A stretch of 64,000 nt of DNA from Owenia fusiformis (lineage: Eukaryota > Annelida > Polychaeta > Sabellida > Oweniidae), in contig CAIIXF020000003.1 in assembly GCA_903813345.2 (NCBI GenBank), positions 15,886,931 to 15,950,930 of the forward strand. The letters are read 5' to 3'. Each line of letters starts with the position of its first letter. Positions within the stretch are counted from its first letter, which is position 1. The notes below the pieces were generated by a model, which was given only the letters and a program-made list of their open reading frames with translations, did not search any database and was not told the origin of the DNA. A program made the translations under genes and the position numbers. This document shows, piece by piece, positions 58,301 through 64,000 of this stretch.

Positions 58301-61300
58301 ATATACATGTCTCTGCATGTGACTTATTCTGTATGTTTATCACAAACAACAAGAACTTACAATTTGAACAAAATCAGAAATAATTTGTTAAGTCCACTTT
58401 GATAGCTAGGACTATATGTTCTAGTGCATATAGTATCAGGCCCGTAGCCAGGGGGTTCGACGTATTCGAGCGACCCCCCCCCCCCCCCCCCTCCTGGCCA
58501 AAAAATCTTTCAAATCATGCAGTTTTTCACCATTCTGAGCACTTTTTAAGTGATTTTGGCCACTTTTGGACCAAAACTGTCACAAGTGAACCCCCCTGGA
58601 AATTTTCAAAAAGTGTACCCCCTCTTGGCAAATCCTGGCTACGGGCCTGAGTATGTACATTTTAATGTTATTCTCCATGGTATATATTACTTCCTTGAAT
58701 TTGTAACCAGATATTATCAGAAGCATTAAATTGAACAATGAAATTCTAAACCCAGATATCAGTGTTGATGGCCCTAGTATATGGCACTTACCCAAGATAT
58801 TTAACTCAGTTTCTATGTAAATGTACATTGTGTGTCCCCTTGTTATTCTATGTATTTTCGAGTGGTGATCAACTTCTTTTGAGGGGGAGAGGGGTGGTAG
58901 GACTAAATTACTGTGATATCTCCTCCCCCTAATAATGGTACTCTTAGCCATAATTGTTCTTGCTCAGGAGGAATTGAAAAAATGAGAATTTATTAATTTA
59001 GATAGTTAACAAAAAAAATCTGTTGAAAATGAAAAGAAATTGAGGCAGTATTGTTCTCAGAAGTTTGATTACTCATTATTCCTCATTTCTGTGTTTTAAA
59101 AGAGTAAAATCTAGACTTCTGATTAAGGACCAGTCTGATATCTATTATGTTATCACCACAAGTTGTGACATTTTTATAGTCTCCAACATTTTGTTGACGA
59201 TGTTCGGCATCTGGCATACGGCATTCAAAGTTTGGCACCTGTATGTAACAAATGGCAGGTGGTGACATTTTAGCATGTTGATGCCTTGTTATAGATTTGC
59301 TATAACGAGAGAAGTTACGGAATAGCTGTATTCATTAGTATAATGGGGGACAAATGGTTTTTAAGAGTGTCCTAACTAATCATGTTTTATATGTACTTTC
59401 AGACAAATGGTTGCCAGGAGTATCCTGGACACACTGCGTGCCATGGGAGACAGTGTCGAGAACAGCAATTCTGTGCTTCAATGTATGGTCAAAATGTCCG
59501 AGGATCCAGGTATAGTTTCTGAGTTATTTTTATATCAGCTTTTCCTCTTTCACCTCCATTAATGTATTTCCCACTTTGACTTCCCCTTAATTTTTATGAC
59601 ACTTCCACAAGTGCTGACATTATTGCTATGGTCTCCAATTTTTTGTTGACAGTGTTCGGCAGTTGATGTCTGGCATTTGGTGATTGTGTATGTAAAAATT
59701 TCTTATCTTGTATTTCTGTGAAATTAATGGTTGTTACCATACTAACTTCTCTCATTCCACTTCATTACATGCCGTATATCAAAACTGATCAGGCAAGAAT
59801 TGAAGTTAAAATACATCTTTGTTCATATTGATGTTATGAAATTATACTTCTAATGATGATGATATCTACTGCATAAGACGAAATAATTTTTCATTTCACC
59901 TTCGATCAGTTTATTGTTTTTACCACATACATGTACATACATATGAATAAAGACACAAGCCAGTATGGGATGGTGTCTATTTATAAAGTTATCGAATAAT
60001 GATGTTAGTTTCATTAGGGGAGGGGGTAAATTATGGTTTGGTTAACGAATAGTGTTGATTTTTTTATATTCAAGTGAAAGACAAATCAACATTTTACATT
60101 GTATATGTGTATTGCATCAGGGAAAATATTATCATTTGGCAATGTTACAATAATTTCAATTTGGGAAGTTGGCCAAGAAGTCTGAAATCTGTCTAGGAAC
60201 TTGTGTCATATGTAGTACTATTGATGTTATGACATATATTTATAGCATGAACCTACCATTAGAGCACCAATTACAACATGAATACAGTAAAACCTGTATG
60301 TTCAAACACCTCTCTAATTCAAACACCTCTCAATGTGAACACTTTCTTGGTCCCATTTTTTGTTACTGACTCGAGAATTAAGAAACCTTGAAATGTGAAC
60401 ACCTGCTTATTGACCCATCCCAGTAGCATTCTGATTATACAGGAGGCTGTTTCTTGAAAGTTTCCTTATTAATTAATCGTTTATTCGATTGTTAATAACG
60501 ATTTTTCCGTTTCTCGAAAATTAACGATTCGCAATGACGTCATGATTTTTATCGATTTATGATTGTTGATTTTACGAGTAAGAATGGGGGTCTCATTTCA
60601 TTACTGATGCGGTGTCCATAGAAACGAATCCACGATTCACCATTAAAGATTCATTAATAACGATAAGTTTCAAGAAACGGCCTCCAGGTTAAACTGTACA
60701 ATATACGTAAATGTGTTAATAAACCCAAAACTTCAGTACTCTGTTAAATTAGCAACATATACTGTTGATTCACTTTTTCCACCACTCATTTTATGAAGAT
60801 TGTTGAAAAATCAAATTTCAAAAATGCAATATCATAATTTATTTTCATAATCTGTCATTATTAAATTTTATTTATATATAATTTTACGTGAATTTTCTTT
60901 CAGAGCCAACTGTCCGGGTAGAGCTCATGGAACAGGTCCCTCATATTGCCATGTATTGCCACGACAACAAGCAGCTGTTCCAAGAATCGGCCATCCCCTC
61001 ATACATTCTACCCCTCATTACAAAATACCTCACAGACGCTAACACTCAGGTTTGTACTCTTTGCGAGAGAGTGGCTATGTCCCACACTCTTATATTGCAA
61101 ATGATTCTCTTCAATAAATATTCAGTCATCTCACAGAATCACACTCTGATATCATTCTGATACTCATCACATATTTTGTTTCACTCATTAATGCTTTGAT
61201 TGAATGAAATAAGATTTTTGATCTGAGTTAATCTGATGGTAAGAGTTACAACTGTCAATAAGCCTGATTGTTATCATGTTATTAGTGCTATTAATGTATC

Positions 61301-63114
61301 TACATTACATAATATGTATTGTATTATATTGTCATTACCATTTGATATTAACACAAACATGGCTGATACAATCTCAATAGTTTTATGACCCCCTAATTAC
61401 GTGTAATATAAACTGAGATGAAAGATCTCAAAAATTCTCATATTTGGGCTCTCTCAGATTGCCAAATGTAATTCATTATATCATGGTAACTCAGGACTGA
61501 ATGAGATGCTATTGGGGTTCATCAGGATACTTACCCTGCACGCAGAGTCTAGTTATAAACTACCCTCTGCCTTGTATATAGACTATATTACAGTTTAGCA
61601 GCCGCGTCCCAAAGATTGATGCCTGTGACAGCCCGGGTAATAAATCATTTCAAATCTACCACGCTGACCCTTTCTCAATATGTGCCAAATACGTGCTCAT
61701 TAACTATGCAGTGATGTCATAGGAAATGACCATATACAAAGTCTAACGAGCTCTGATTTGCTTGGTGAGATCAGAGATTTATTGTAAACTGAAAGAGTGA
61801 AGACAAAGTTCTCTTTTAAGAAGTGAAGTCAAATGAATGAAAAGGGTACAGGATGCTCTGATATATCTGTCTCTCTTAATCTTAAGCTTGTGTATTATAA
61901 TGGGTAGTACAGGGTAGACTGGATCCTACAATGCAGAAATCAGTTTTCATACATTTTTGTTAGTTAATAAAAGCACTGTACTCTGATTGGTTGAAAATCC
62001 TATTTTGAATATCCTATCGTAATCAGAGGCGAGTGTTTTTGGCCCAAGAATTTAGGGTATTTGAGGTTGGTATGAAAACTTATACTGTATCAATACACCA
62101 CAGAGAAAGGTAATGAACAAAACTACATGCTTGTTTTGTTTTGCTGTTGGCTGGGTAACATGTTAATGACATCACAAATTATGTTGAGGAATTTCGAATC
62201 AACATTGGCATGTAATATTTAGATAATTTGTTTGTTTAGTTGTTGATGGGGGCAATACATGAATGATGTCACAGTTGATGCTATCATATTCCAAGAATTC
62301 ATTATCAACAATGTGTTTTGAAATAATCTTCAGCTCAGCCTCAAAAATAACCAAGAAAATGTAGCGAGGTCCTCATTTTCAGTTTCCAAATTGGCCATGT
62401 TTTACTTGGGCAGTGCATGAGACTGTAATGTAAGGTGAAATAACACCTCTAGATTCCTAGTCTTATTTTTCAAAAATATGGCAAACTCACTATGATGCCA
62501 TGTGGTCTTCCAGCTTGTCTTACATGCTTAACTATTTATGAAATTCACATGTGAACTTGGGAGTAGGGGTGATGACATTGGCTCAAAATTTGATTGATAA
62601 TTTTTTAAACATTTGTGTTCATTTGATTGATTTTAGTTTGATCCAAAAATTTCTAGGTACGGAAAACAAGCCAAGCTGCTTTACTGGTGCTTCTGGAACA
62701 AGAAATACTAAAAACTTGTAAGTAATTTTTCCAAAAAGTTGCTTAAATTAATAGCATTGTTCAGAACTGGGACTGAGATGTTAGGATATTATTTATTGCT
62801 GTACTATACTGTGTATGGCATCGATCAAACTGCTCCAACGTTATTGAAATGAAATTCATAGTAGCAAACCAATTATAATTTGACTGTGCTAAATGTTACT
62901 TTTTATCTGGATAAAAATATATCAATGAATTACACATGGTTTGAATCAAGTCTAACTGAATCCACTTTAAGCCTCACTCATTTTGAAAACATATTTGAAA
63001 TATCTGTTTTTCCAATGTGTTTATATAGGTGATGTCGAAGAGCAGGTATGTCCAGTCATCTTACGACTCTCCGAGCAGGATAGCATGGACGACTACAGAA
63101 CAGAGGCCGTTGCT
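28382..63114 (+). CDS. PPP4R1: PPP4R1, protein phosphatase 4 regulatory subunit 1 (5' seven coding exons; 3' part outside window)
   Basis: Coding exons are 28382-28388, 28472-28516, 49772-49910, 59403-59509, 60904-61049, 62657-62717 and 63029-63114. The phases 1,1,2,1,0,1,0 are all consistent, giving 591 nt and the first 197 residues. The start MADIDFFQDNQDDSQEDG parallels the vertebrate MADLSLLQEDLQEDADG. SENIFSRQMVARSILDTLR, EPTVRVELMEQVPHIAMYC and VRKTSQAALLVLLEQE are diagnostic for PPP4R1 HEAT repeats. PPP4R1 binds the PP4 catalytic subunit and directs it to substrates such as HDAC3 or the IKK complex in vertebrates. The acidic N-terminus is followed by at least four HEAT-like helical pairs; the C-terminal half (about 950 residues in vertebrates) lies beyond 64000. 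Intron 2 is 21.3 kb and holds an antisense LTR element. Confidence 0.93.
28472..28516 (+). CDS. PPP4R1: PPP4R1 exon 2, acidic N-terminus
   Basis: Acceptor TTTTCAG and donor G|GTGAGT, phase 1 in and out. It encodes DIDFFQDNQDDSQED, an acidic disordered stretch. Confidence 0.85.
29324..29548 (-). CDS. LTR-borne 74-aa ORF with one membrane segment (3' LTR copy)
   Basis: Identical in translation to 41834-41610. In this LTR it lies downstream of Pol, so one transcript would carry it near both ends. Confidence 0.45.
   Translation of the reverse strand: MLSLQWMELDIPFIILVVGGILFVLLCLMLVICSQVCIKIQDEEAPVPAVPIPPTPTPALKSTPSFSMSTMNFV
29611..30306. repeat. 91-bp tandem array inside the left LTR (about 8 copies)
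   Basis: ACTGTGTTGTAGGATAATTC recurs every 91 bp from 29611 to 30248, with nearly identical units; the last copy is partial. The same array is in the other LTR at 41897-42592 with the same copy number. It lies downstream of the LTR TATA box, so it would form part of the transcript leader. Confidence 0.95.
31292..32490 (-). repeat. Tandem duplication (2 x 594 bp) across the LTR edge and polypurine tract
   Basis: 31292-31885 and 31897-32490 look identical at an offset of 605 bp. Each copy holds 417 bp of terminal U3, the polypurine tract and 177 bp of internal sequence. The far LTR has no second copy. Confidence 0.93.
31709..31720 (-). promoter_or_regulatory. Polypurine tract at the inner edge of the 3' LTR
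   Basis: The minus strand reads GGATGGGAGGAG directly before TGTAACA. It is the usual plus-strand primer of LTR elements. An identical second copy is at 32314-32325. Confidence 0.8.
32690..33015. repeat. Degenerate tandem repeat, about 70-bp unit, in the element 3' non-coding region
   Basis: Phrases such as CCATGTTAAT(C/T)AC, CAGTCT(C/T)TCA and ATCACATACT recur four or five times. It lies between the end of Pol and the duplicated LTR edge. Confidence 0.55.
33297..41063 (-). CDS. Gag-Pol polyprotein of the Ty3/gypsy element (2588 codons, single ORF)
   Basis: It reads as one ORF. The order, with approximate residues, is: Gag-like region with a charged coiled coil (about 570-620); one CCHC zinc knuckle (CFFCHKPGHVIAEC, about 645); aspartic protease (DSGAART, about 720); an acidic Pro/Ser spacer with two copies of FPDSP-type motifs (about 900-1000); reverse transcriptase with YLDD (about 1318); RNase H (DTDASH, about 1468); integrase with an HHCC zinc module (about 1700-1740) and DD35E core (SDQGRNF about 1834, E about 1870); and a GPY/F module (RWLGPFQV, about 2007). 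A basic motif RRVRKPPKRL near 2190 looks like the usual Pol end. A further 400 or so residues follow: first an arginine/aspartate-rich tract (about 2210-2270), then a Ser/Thr/Pro-rich part and a Lys-rich part. There is no envelope gene in the internal region. Confidence 0.95.
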   Translation of the reverse strand: MDPESNLPYPMDDEDIEIEGETTVFMKTNPMEIKNPGANDTTLPLQIDGTSSSEATKEVPLGAGARAKDPKIGIEKGVLPSVVTTGYWSGGGLDDLETPANRYAWDKRNPPDRRIPLTSTMINQPLIKGQAEDKMKQELTMVEGQLRDKLSAVEDAAETQQKQLDVISEKQQKQTDGLTQLMEKIAESSCLQQIREEKQECRLQNMFELQDRRLQQMQSHIEAMSRTQIKSDEGRYSDVVDDPYVTPSGARRRVHMSPPLSMSRVPHREECLSPEPPTPQRRKPWKLERQDRIYITPSHKSVGRDKQVPPMIQDNQKDVCDPEEQYSTQKLGQRMDHVYRSDTRIPCSVEDKFETRLAREDTINVRNGKSNNNVSGDPMDFMKMFNQMSKSKNRIKPETYNGTTPWQEYRAHFEICAKANSWTTEEKNEYLATSLRGTAQQIVLEMEAGYTYDQLVLALEKRYGPGGKAEVYEAELIGRMRKPKESLQTLGQDIRRLTALAYPEMSRSAQDRLARRSFEQAIAEDDIRRAIHNKECTTLDKAIEIALREESYLESERMRKGQKSRYSRVNALEDKDDDLKKLTRLLEELGNKQEEDRKNLEKDRKNAEQDRKNLEKRIQLMETKIQSDGDNPKTNSEIKGSRSRKLECFFCHKPGHVIAECYSRKRMEERAKEAQAESRQAAPVKFLSHFGRDVSKNESPKDVRKVIAHGDVCGAEVAFLLDSGAARTIVNSEVYRRMNPRYRPKLIPATHIMLQADGEPLATLGAIFGKVSIDGHEEELEIVVAPIDFEGILGSDYLSASGAIVDYHRCTVSFGTKDKPNISTDSCYEDAEMKLNSRETDNSRSCSVGSMAKLDKSYSSDLKADDFISEACGKQVESVDSGSSCKERAKFKGTTQTPPVARIQFPDSPSSTPEESMEDSEDSQDFEDAREQLENILVPETPSPEQGMRFPDSPPATPIIIPETPPNTPESLELEDDILSDLRQMFDPRQSSLCYNAAHEVILPAFSGQFIEVQWKEPLTGMGIIEPYLDAEDLEELEIVTTLADTSQSSYMEVRNHNDFEISIPEGAVLGVITSVDEDTYQVDLDKVTEEIICPLTGSEGTEDSLLPLPEFMQDLFERSSCGLNQTQRDQLQKLLRGNKDIFAQSDDDLGRTTLVEHNIDTGDTTPIRQRYRMLPRSRQDEVNELIEDMLRRGIIKPSQSPWASPIVLVKKKDGSWRFCVDYRKLNSVTKKDAFPIPRIDETLDMMNGSKYFSTLDLASGYWQILLDKEAQEKSAFTVRGGLFQWAVMPFGLANAPSTFCRLMEEVLSGLNKEGSLVYLDDVISFSPTFEQALKRLEGVFGRLRRAGLKLKPKKCTLLQTQVNYLGHVVSEEGIAPDPKKVEAMLQYPTPKTVKQVRQFVGGASYYRRHIKNFAEIAGPLHKLTRKNQRFMWNSEAEEAFITLKERLTTAPILAFPRDDCPYILDTDASHEAVGAVLSQIQDNEERVIYYASHRLNGPELNYCVTRKELLAVVHFAKYFRQYLYGVRFTIRSDHGSLRWLTNFKNPEGQLARWLEVLQEYNFQLEYRPGPRHANADVMSRRPCTQCSHCDEVAQQEDVSQLQVAMVAIEPTWTLEKIAEAQEQDPEIQPILEALRSSNTRPIWDKISFNSPATKHYWHLWNQLEIHKDVLCKRWEDASGEHGHLQIVVPSPMKLVVLEMCHTNKVAGHFGIRRTFLKSRQRFYWFEQRVDVRGVVRTCHTCGKRRKPLRARRAPLQIQGVSSPMERYAVDILGPFPETSRGNKVIMVCADYFSKWVEAFALPNQEAITVADKLVTEVVCRFGVPADLHSDQGRNFESHVFQEVCKLMGIHKTRTTPFHPQSDGMVERYNRTLLDTIAKLLQPEVHQSDWDVQIPFALMAYRTSTHDATGETPAMMMFGRELSVPVSWMIEDPQCEEMKTDYVIELRQGLKDAHERASRVLKKSAIRQRDVYDRRVVGKGYNPGDAVWYLNNNKKRGISPKLQCRWLGPFQVLQKMSDVTYRIREWGKRTPKVVHFDQLKPYESQLPEDWKIPPDETKLKLEEIPSDPMILDSSEMKQREKMGVDSDETEDKILHDDDPTPPETKMNIEVKTDPMDVELYETEPRDEKCEPSDQGEVQMREKGVILDADSETQEKGCSKSKNKRVIEGEQGGTDSMGQSKGLGRRVRKPPKRLCDYELNTVLCASRVEDKMSHWPRPRFGDRGDRFRYGYNDRRGRSRDRDSREDRDSRDYHRDRSNDRKDRDSKERRVNSSDSGKVDKFARWDRPSRSSSKDSLPVERIATVQEPTGFNLMEQLSGLLQTWQSASDVKRPQFPPPSASLGAPPTSPMSAPEVIAPAPIVSKNHATSPEVTPVTSKAPVTSLGTRPTPTSVPCTTVPKTSVVTSKTSSVSSQSVTKDPLALPSTTTTMASNTVTTAASKSPIVWGKRVEPKEKEGKHTGTKKVDSQGDSRIVIPIGEGKEYVLNKDKGKSPKPKPKSAPRKKSKKEPKSVAIIETSSDEDESKKITKTAKVVLERLEEEDVETEEYEPYKKGTVNNPIKMEIRFRYYARDGSVLEDETLVTRYASLKI
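41110..41127 (-). promoter_or_regulatory. Primer binding site, tRNA-Leu-like
   Basis: On the minus strand, one base inside the 5' LTR, TGGTGGCAGTGGTGGGAT is complementary to the 3' end of a tRNA-Leu (…CCCACCGCTGCCACCA type), with one mismatch over these 18 bases. The tRNA sequence is recalled, not looked up. Confidence 0.75.
41610..41834 (-). CDS. LTR-borne 74-aa ORF with one membrane segment (5' LTR copy)
   Basis: A short N-terminus (MLSLQWMELDIPF) leads to about 25 hydrophobic residues (IILVVGGILFVLLCLMLVIC), then a cysteine/lysine border and an acidic then Pro-rich tail (QDEEAPVPAVPIPPTPTP). This is the layout of a single-pass membrane microprotein. It sits in the leader between the LTR promoter and Gag. 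No family is recognised; a captured host exon or a remnant envelope tail are both possible. Whether it is translated is unknown. Confidence 0.45.
   Translation of the reverse strand: MLSLQWMELDIPFIILVVGGILFVLLCLMLVICSQVCIKIQDEEAPVPAVPIPPTPTPALKSTPSFSMSTMNFV
41897..42592. repeat. 91-bp tandem array inside the right LTR
   Basis: This is the counterpart of 29611-30306, with the same units and copy number. Copy-number identity between the LTRs supports recent integration. Confidence 0.95.
43312..43345 (-). promoter_or_regulatory. LTR core promoter: CRE and TATA box
   Basis: The minus strand has TGACGTCA, then about 18 bp of GC-rich sequence, then GGGTATATAAGC. The same pair is in the other LTR (31052-31059 and 31026-31033). 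Transcription would start about 25-30 bp further on the minus strand. Confidence 0.65.
46967..47177. mobile_element. CAGGCCCGTAGCCAGG MITE, complete, 211 bp
   Basis: The left end CAGGCCCGTAGCCAGG and right end CCTGGCTATGGGCCTG are inverse except one base. ATGATA is duplicated on both sides (46961-46966, 47178-47183). It has a long G-run near the left end and no ORF. Confidence 0.8.
47366..47500. mobile_element. Short 'ATGTCACCACC' repeat, second copy
   Basis: ATGTCACCAACAGAAGTGGT at the left, TAACAAATGGCAGGTAGTGA and CATGTTAAC at the right. Same family as 26324-26455. Confidence 0.65.
48650..48935. repeat. 138-bp tandem duplication
   Basis: GATATTTTCTAGACAGGCAA occurs at 48724 and again at 48862, with about 90 bp nearly identical around it. 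Because 138 is a multiple of 3 the region stays open on both strands (124 and 104 codons). I see no splice or family evidence for coding. Confidence 0.7.
49772..49910 (+). CDS. PPP4R1: PPP4R1 exon 3
   Basis: Acceptor CTGTTACAG and donor AGCAG|GTAGGT, entry phase 1, exit phase 2. It encodes an acidic run (GEGEEDGANDDDAILADYED) and then LTPLQKLEKYMDSENIFSR, matching vertebrate LTPLGRLDKYAASENIFNR. Confidence 0.93.
50530..50695. mobile_element. Degenerate CAGGCCCGTAGCC MITE
   Basis: It has TAGGCCCGTAATTAGGGG at the left, then ATGCAGTTTTTATTCCCCAT and GTGAACCCC. The right end is truncated near AAAGCTGGCT. Confidence 0.55.
53449..53520. repeat. Short tandem repeat (TAAATGTGGTAACAC)n, four copies
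   Basis: TAAATGTGGTAAC or TACATGTGGTAAC occurs four times at about 18-21-bp spacing. Confidence 0.85.
53833..54535. mobile_element. Hairpin-rich palindromic element with three CRE octamers
   Basis: TTTATTATATACCC (from about 53838) pairs with GGGTATATAATAAA (to about 54357). Inside are GTGACGTCAGCGGG against CCCGCTGACGTCAC (53943-53990) and the perfect hairpin CGTCTGCGCA/TGCGCAGACG (54018-54043). A second long inverted repeat, 54348-54535, pairs AAATAGTGACTGCC with GGCAGTCACTATTT and continues inward through ATTTCCCC- and ATTCCCTC-type blocks. TGACGTCA occurs at 53944-53951, 53982-53989 and 54248-54255. No ORF is supported. Confidence 0.7.
57178..57193. repeat. Poly-C tract
   Basis: A run of about 15-16 C in PPP4R1 intron 3. 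Its length may be unreliable in the assembly. Confidence 0.8.
57470..57606. mobile_element. Fragment of the CAGTAAAACCTG MITE family
   Basis: It shares ACCTCTCAATGTGAACACTT, TTGAAATGTGAACACCT and ATCCCAGT with 60285-60696 and ends GACAGGTTCTAATTTACTA. It is an uninterrupted relative of the host element there. Confidence 0.6.
58014..58185. repeat. Degenerate 20-bp tandem repeat (TTGCCTATTGTCTGAAAA)n
   Basis: Eight or nine diverged copies of the unit, drifting to TTGCCTATCGCCTAAAA at the right end. Confidence 0.85.
58437..58649. mobile_element. CAGGCCCGTAGCCAGG MITE, complete, 213 bp
   Basis: 16-bp perfect inverted ends CAGGCCCGTAGCCAGG and CCTGGCTACGGGCCTG, with AGTAT duplicated on both sides (58432-58436, 58650-58654). 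A C-run lies near the left end; the matching copy at 46967 has a G-run there. Confidence 0.85.
59150..59290. mobile_element. Short 'ATGTCACCACC' repeat, third copy
   Basis: TATCACCACAAGTTGTGACA at the left, GGCAGGTGGTGACATTTTAG and ATGCCTTGTT at the right. It lies about 110 bp before PPP4R1 exon 4. A partial relative lies at 59598-59700, just after that exon. Confidence 0.65.
59403..59509 (+). CDS. PPP4R1: PPP4R1 exon 4, HEAT repeat
   Basis: It encodes QMVARSILDTLRAMGDSVEN and VLQCMVKMSEDP. Entry phase 2, exit phase 1 at CCAG|GTATAG. Confidence 0.93.
60285..60696. mobile_element. MITE with CAGT...AACCTG ends, TA target, interrupted by another MITE
   Basis: The left end CAGTAAAACCTGTAT and right end CAGGTTAAACTG are inverse, with TA on both sides (60283-60284, 60697-60698). 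Ends starting CAGT at a TA target resemble pogo/Tc1-like elements. A second element occupies 60442-60685. The uninterrupted relative at 57470-57606 shows the original order. Confidence 0.7.
60442..60685. mobile_element. Inner MITE with GAGGC(C/T)GTTTCTTGAAA ends
   Basis: GGAGGCTGTTTCTTGAAA at the left and TTTCAAGAAACGGCCTCC at the right are inverse with one mismatch. CAGG flanks both sides and is single in the related uninterrupted copy, so it is the target duplication. About 244 bp. Confidence 0.75.
60904..61049 (+). CDS. PPP4R1: PPP4R1 exon 5, HEAT repeat
   Basis: It encodes EPTVRVELMEQVPHIAMYC and ILPLITKYLTDANTQ. Acceptor TTTCTTTCAG, entry phase 1, exit phase 0 at CAG|GTTTGT. Confidence 0.94.
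61050..62656. other. PPP4R1 intron 5 (1.6 kb)
   Basis: I see nothing beyond AT-rich intron sequence. Confidence 0.5.
62657..62717 (+). CDS. PPP4R1: PPP4R1 exon 6, HEAT repeat
   Basis: It encodes VRKTSQAALLVLLEQEILKT, nearly identical to the vertebrate repeat. Entry phase 0, exit phase 1 at T|GTAAGT. Confidence 0.93.
63029..63114 (+). CDS. PPP4R1: PPP4R1 exon 7, HEAT repeat
   Basis: It encodes DVEEQVCPVILRLSEQDSMD and DYRTEAVA, equivalent to vertebrate DVETKVCPVL...EAVA. Entry phase 1, exit phase 0 at GCT|GTAAGT. The next exon is beyond the window. Confidence 0.92.
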
Positions 63115-63408
63115 GTAAGTATATCCCATAATTTCTATATAGAGCAGTAGGCTTACTAGAAGATTGGGCTCAGTATGAAAGACATTAAATATGATGTACC
63201 ATATTCTCTCTATTGAGTGCACACAGTAAGGTTTCCGAATTCAAATTTAAAATGTTAAGATATTGAGAGATTCCAATAAGCACACATACCAAAAATGTAG
63301 GGAAAATATCTGGATAATTTTTGGACCTCATGAGAGAGAATACGGTAGTTCTGTACAAGAGACATAGATTCTTTTTAGAAGGCAATATAAGACGAGGATT
63401 TGGTGTTA

Positions 63409-63600
63409 AAGACATGGGTTCTGTAACAAATACATTGGTTCTGTGTCAGAGACAAGGGTATATGAAAGACATGGGTTCTGTGACCTGTGTCAAATACATG
63501 GGTTCTATGTGAGACATGGGTTCTGTGTGAAAGACATGGGTTCTGTGTGAAAGACATGGGTTCTGTGTGAGACATGGGTCCTGTGTGAAAGACATGGGTA
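63409..63600. repeat. Short tandem repeat (GACATGGGTTCTGTGTGAAA)n
   Basis: About ten copies of a unit near 20 bp, some shortened, in the PPP4R1 intron after exon 7. It makes spurious short ORFs on both strands. Confidence 0.9.
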
Positions 63601-64000
63601 GTGAGATGCTTATAATGACATCATCTTACTACCTTGTCTTTCCAGCAGTGCCCCATGAATGCAACAAATTCTACAATTTAAGGGAAAATAATGGAAAAAT
63701 GCAGACAGCAAACATTTTCAGACATAGTCCAAGGTTCGTAGGGCTGTACATCACCATTTTGTCTTGTTATGTCAAGTCAACAATTGTGGCGGTTGAATCT
63801 ATGAGACCTCTATTGCAGATAAAGCTTTTCCATTAGGGATTTTGTATGACAGTCTGGTTGGTTAGTTCATTGTTGCTTTTGTGAGCTCATGTGATGCCAT
63901 GGTAACAGTCATCACATCAACTCTTGTGTCATAATGACCCTCTCTCCAGCCAATTTCCAGCCAACCCAAGGTCAATACTTGCTACATATTGTTACAAAAC

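Larger units (their letters stand above)
49911..59402. other. PPP4R1 intron 3 (9.5 kb)
   Basis: Holds MITEs, the hairpin-rich element, short tandem repeats and a poly-C tract. No nested gene was recognised. Confidence 0.55.

Noticed and set aside
63185-63575. Short overlapping ORFs with repeated 'THV' or 'DMGS' peptides
   Set aside because: They are translations of the 20-bp tandem repeat.

Overview
The window is animal nuclear DNA: AT-rich, with short conserved exons in long introns and dense MITE-like and minisatellite repeats. Two conserved eukaryotic genes can be read from exon peptides and consistent splice phases. The Ty3/gypsy element, the TIR repeat families and the 'TGTCCCCACC' and 'CAGGCCCGTAGCC' type elements suggest a marine lophotrochozoan, most likely a mollusc. 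That assignment is inference, since no species marker is visible.

Layout. (1) 2219-22484, + strand: the 3' half of RSPRY1 (SPRY domain, then a C-terminal C3HC4 RING), seven coding exons; the 5' exons lie left of the window. Two of its introns carry genes on the opposite strand. The 10.8-kb intron holds a complete three-exon gene (7248-6224) for a 135-residue protein resembling the SnoaL/NTF2-like fold. The 6.5-kb intron holds a gene with a 527-codon last exon (16462-14880) and two alternative phase-compatible first coding exons (17087-17006 and 19669-19582); its product is not recognised. The same intron has a 1.16-kb minisatellite with a 17-bp unit. The acceptor and first 60 nt of one SPRY exon are present as four tandem 94-bp copies. 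(2) 22485-28381: RSPRY1 3' UTR, then intergenic DNA. (3) 28382 to the right edge, + strand: PPP4R1, the HEAT-repeat regulatory subunit of protein phosphatase 4. It has two tiny first exons behind a TATA-less promoter (CRE, two CCAAT boxes, a YY1-like motif over the ATG), then five more exons; the rest is beyond 64000.

PPP4R1 intron 2 (21.3 kb) contains a 15.15-kb Ty3/gypsy LTR retrotransposon (28843-43994), antisense to the gene. It has near-identical 2866-bp LTRs, a CTTT target duplication, a tRNA-Leu-like primer binding site, a polypurine tract and one long Gag-Pol ORF, so it looks whole and young. Three features are unusual: a 594-bp tandem duplication spanning the LTR edge and polypurine tract at its 3' end, a roughly 400-residue RD/RS- and Ser/Pro-rich extension after Pol, and a 74-residue ORF with one membrane segment inside each LTR.

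The remaining intron sequence carries small palindromic or TIR-bearing repeats, including one MITE inserted in another (60285-60696) and a 0.7-kb hairpin-rich element with three TGACGTCA octamers (53833-54535). No tRNA, rRNA or CRISPR was seen, and there are no bacterial-style operons. RSPRY1 and PPP4R1 are ordinary housekeeping or signalling genes. The unusual content is the nested genes, the exon-fragment duplication and the mobile elements.
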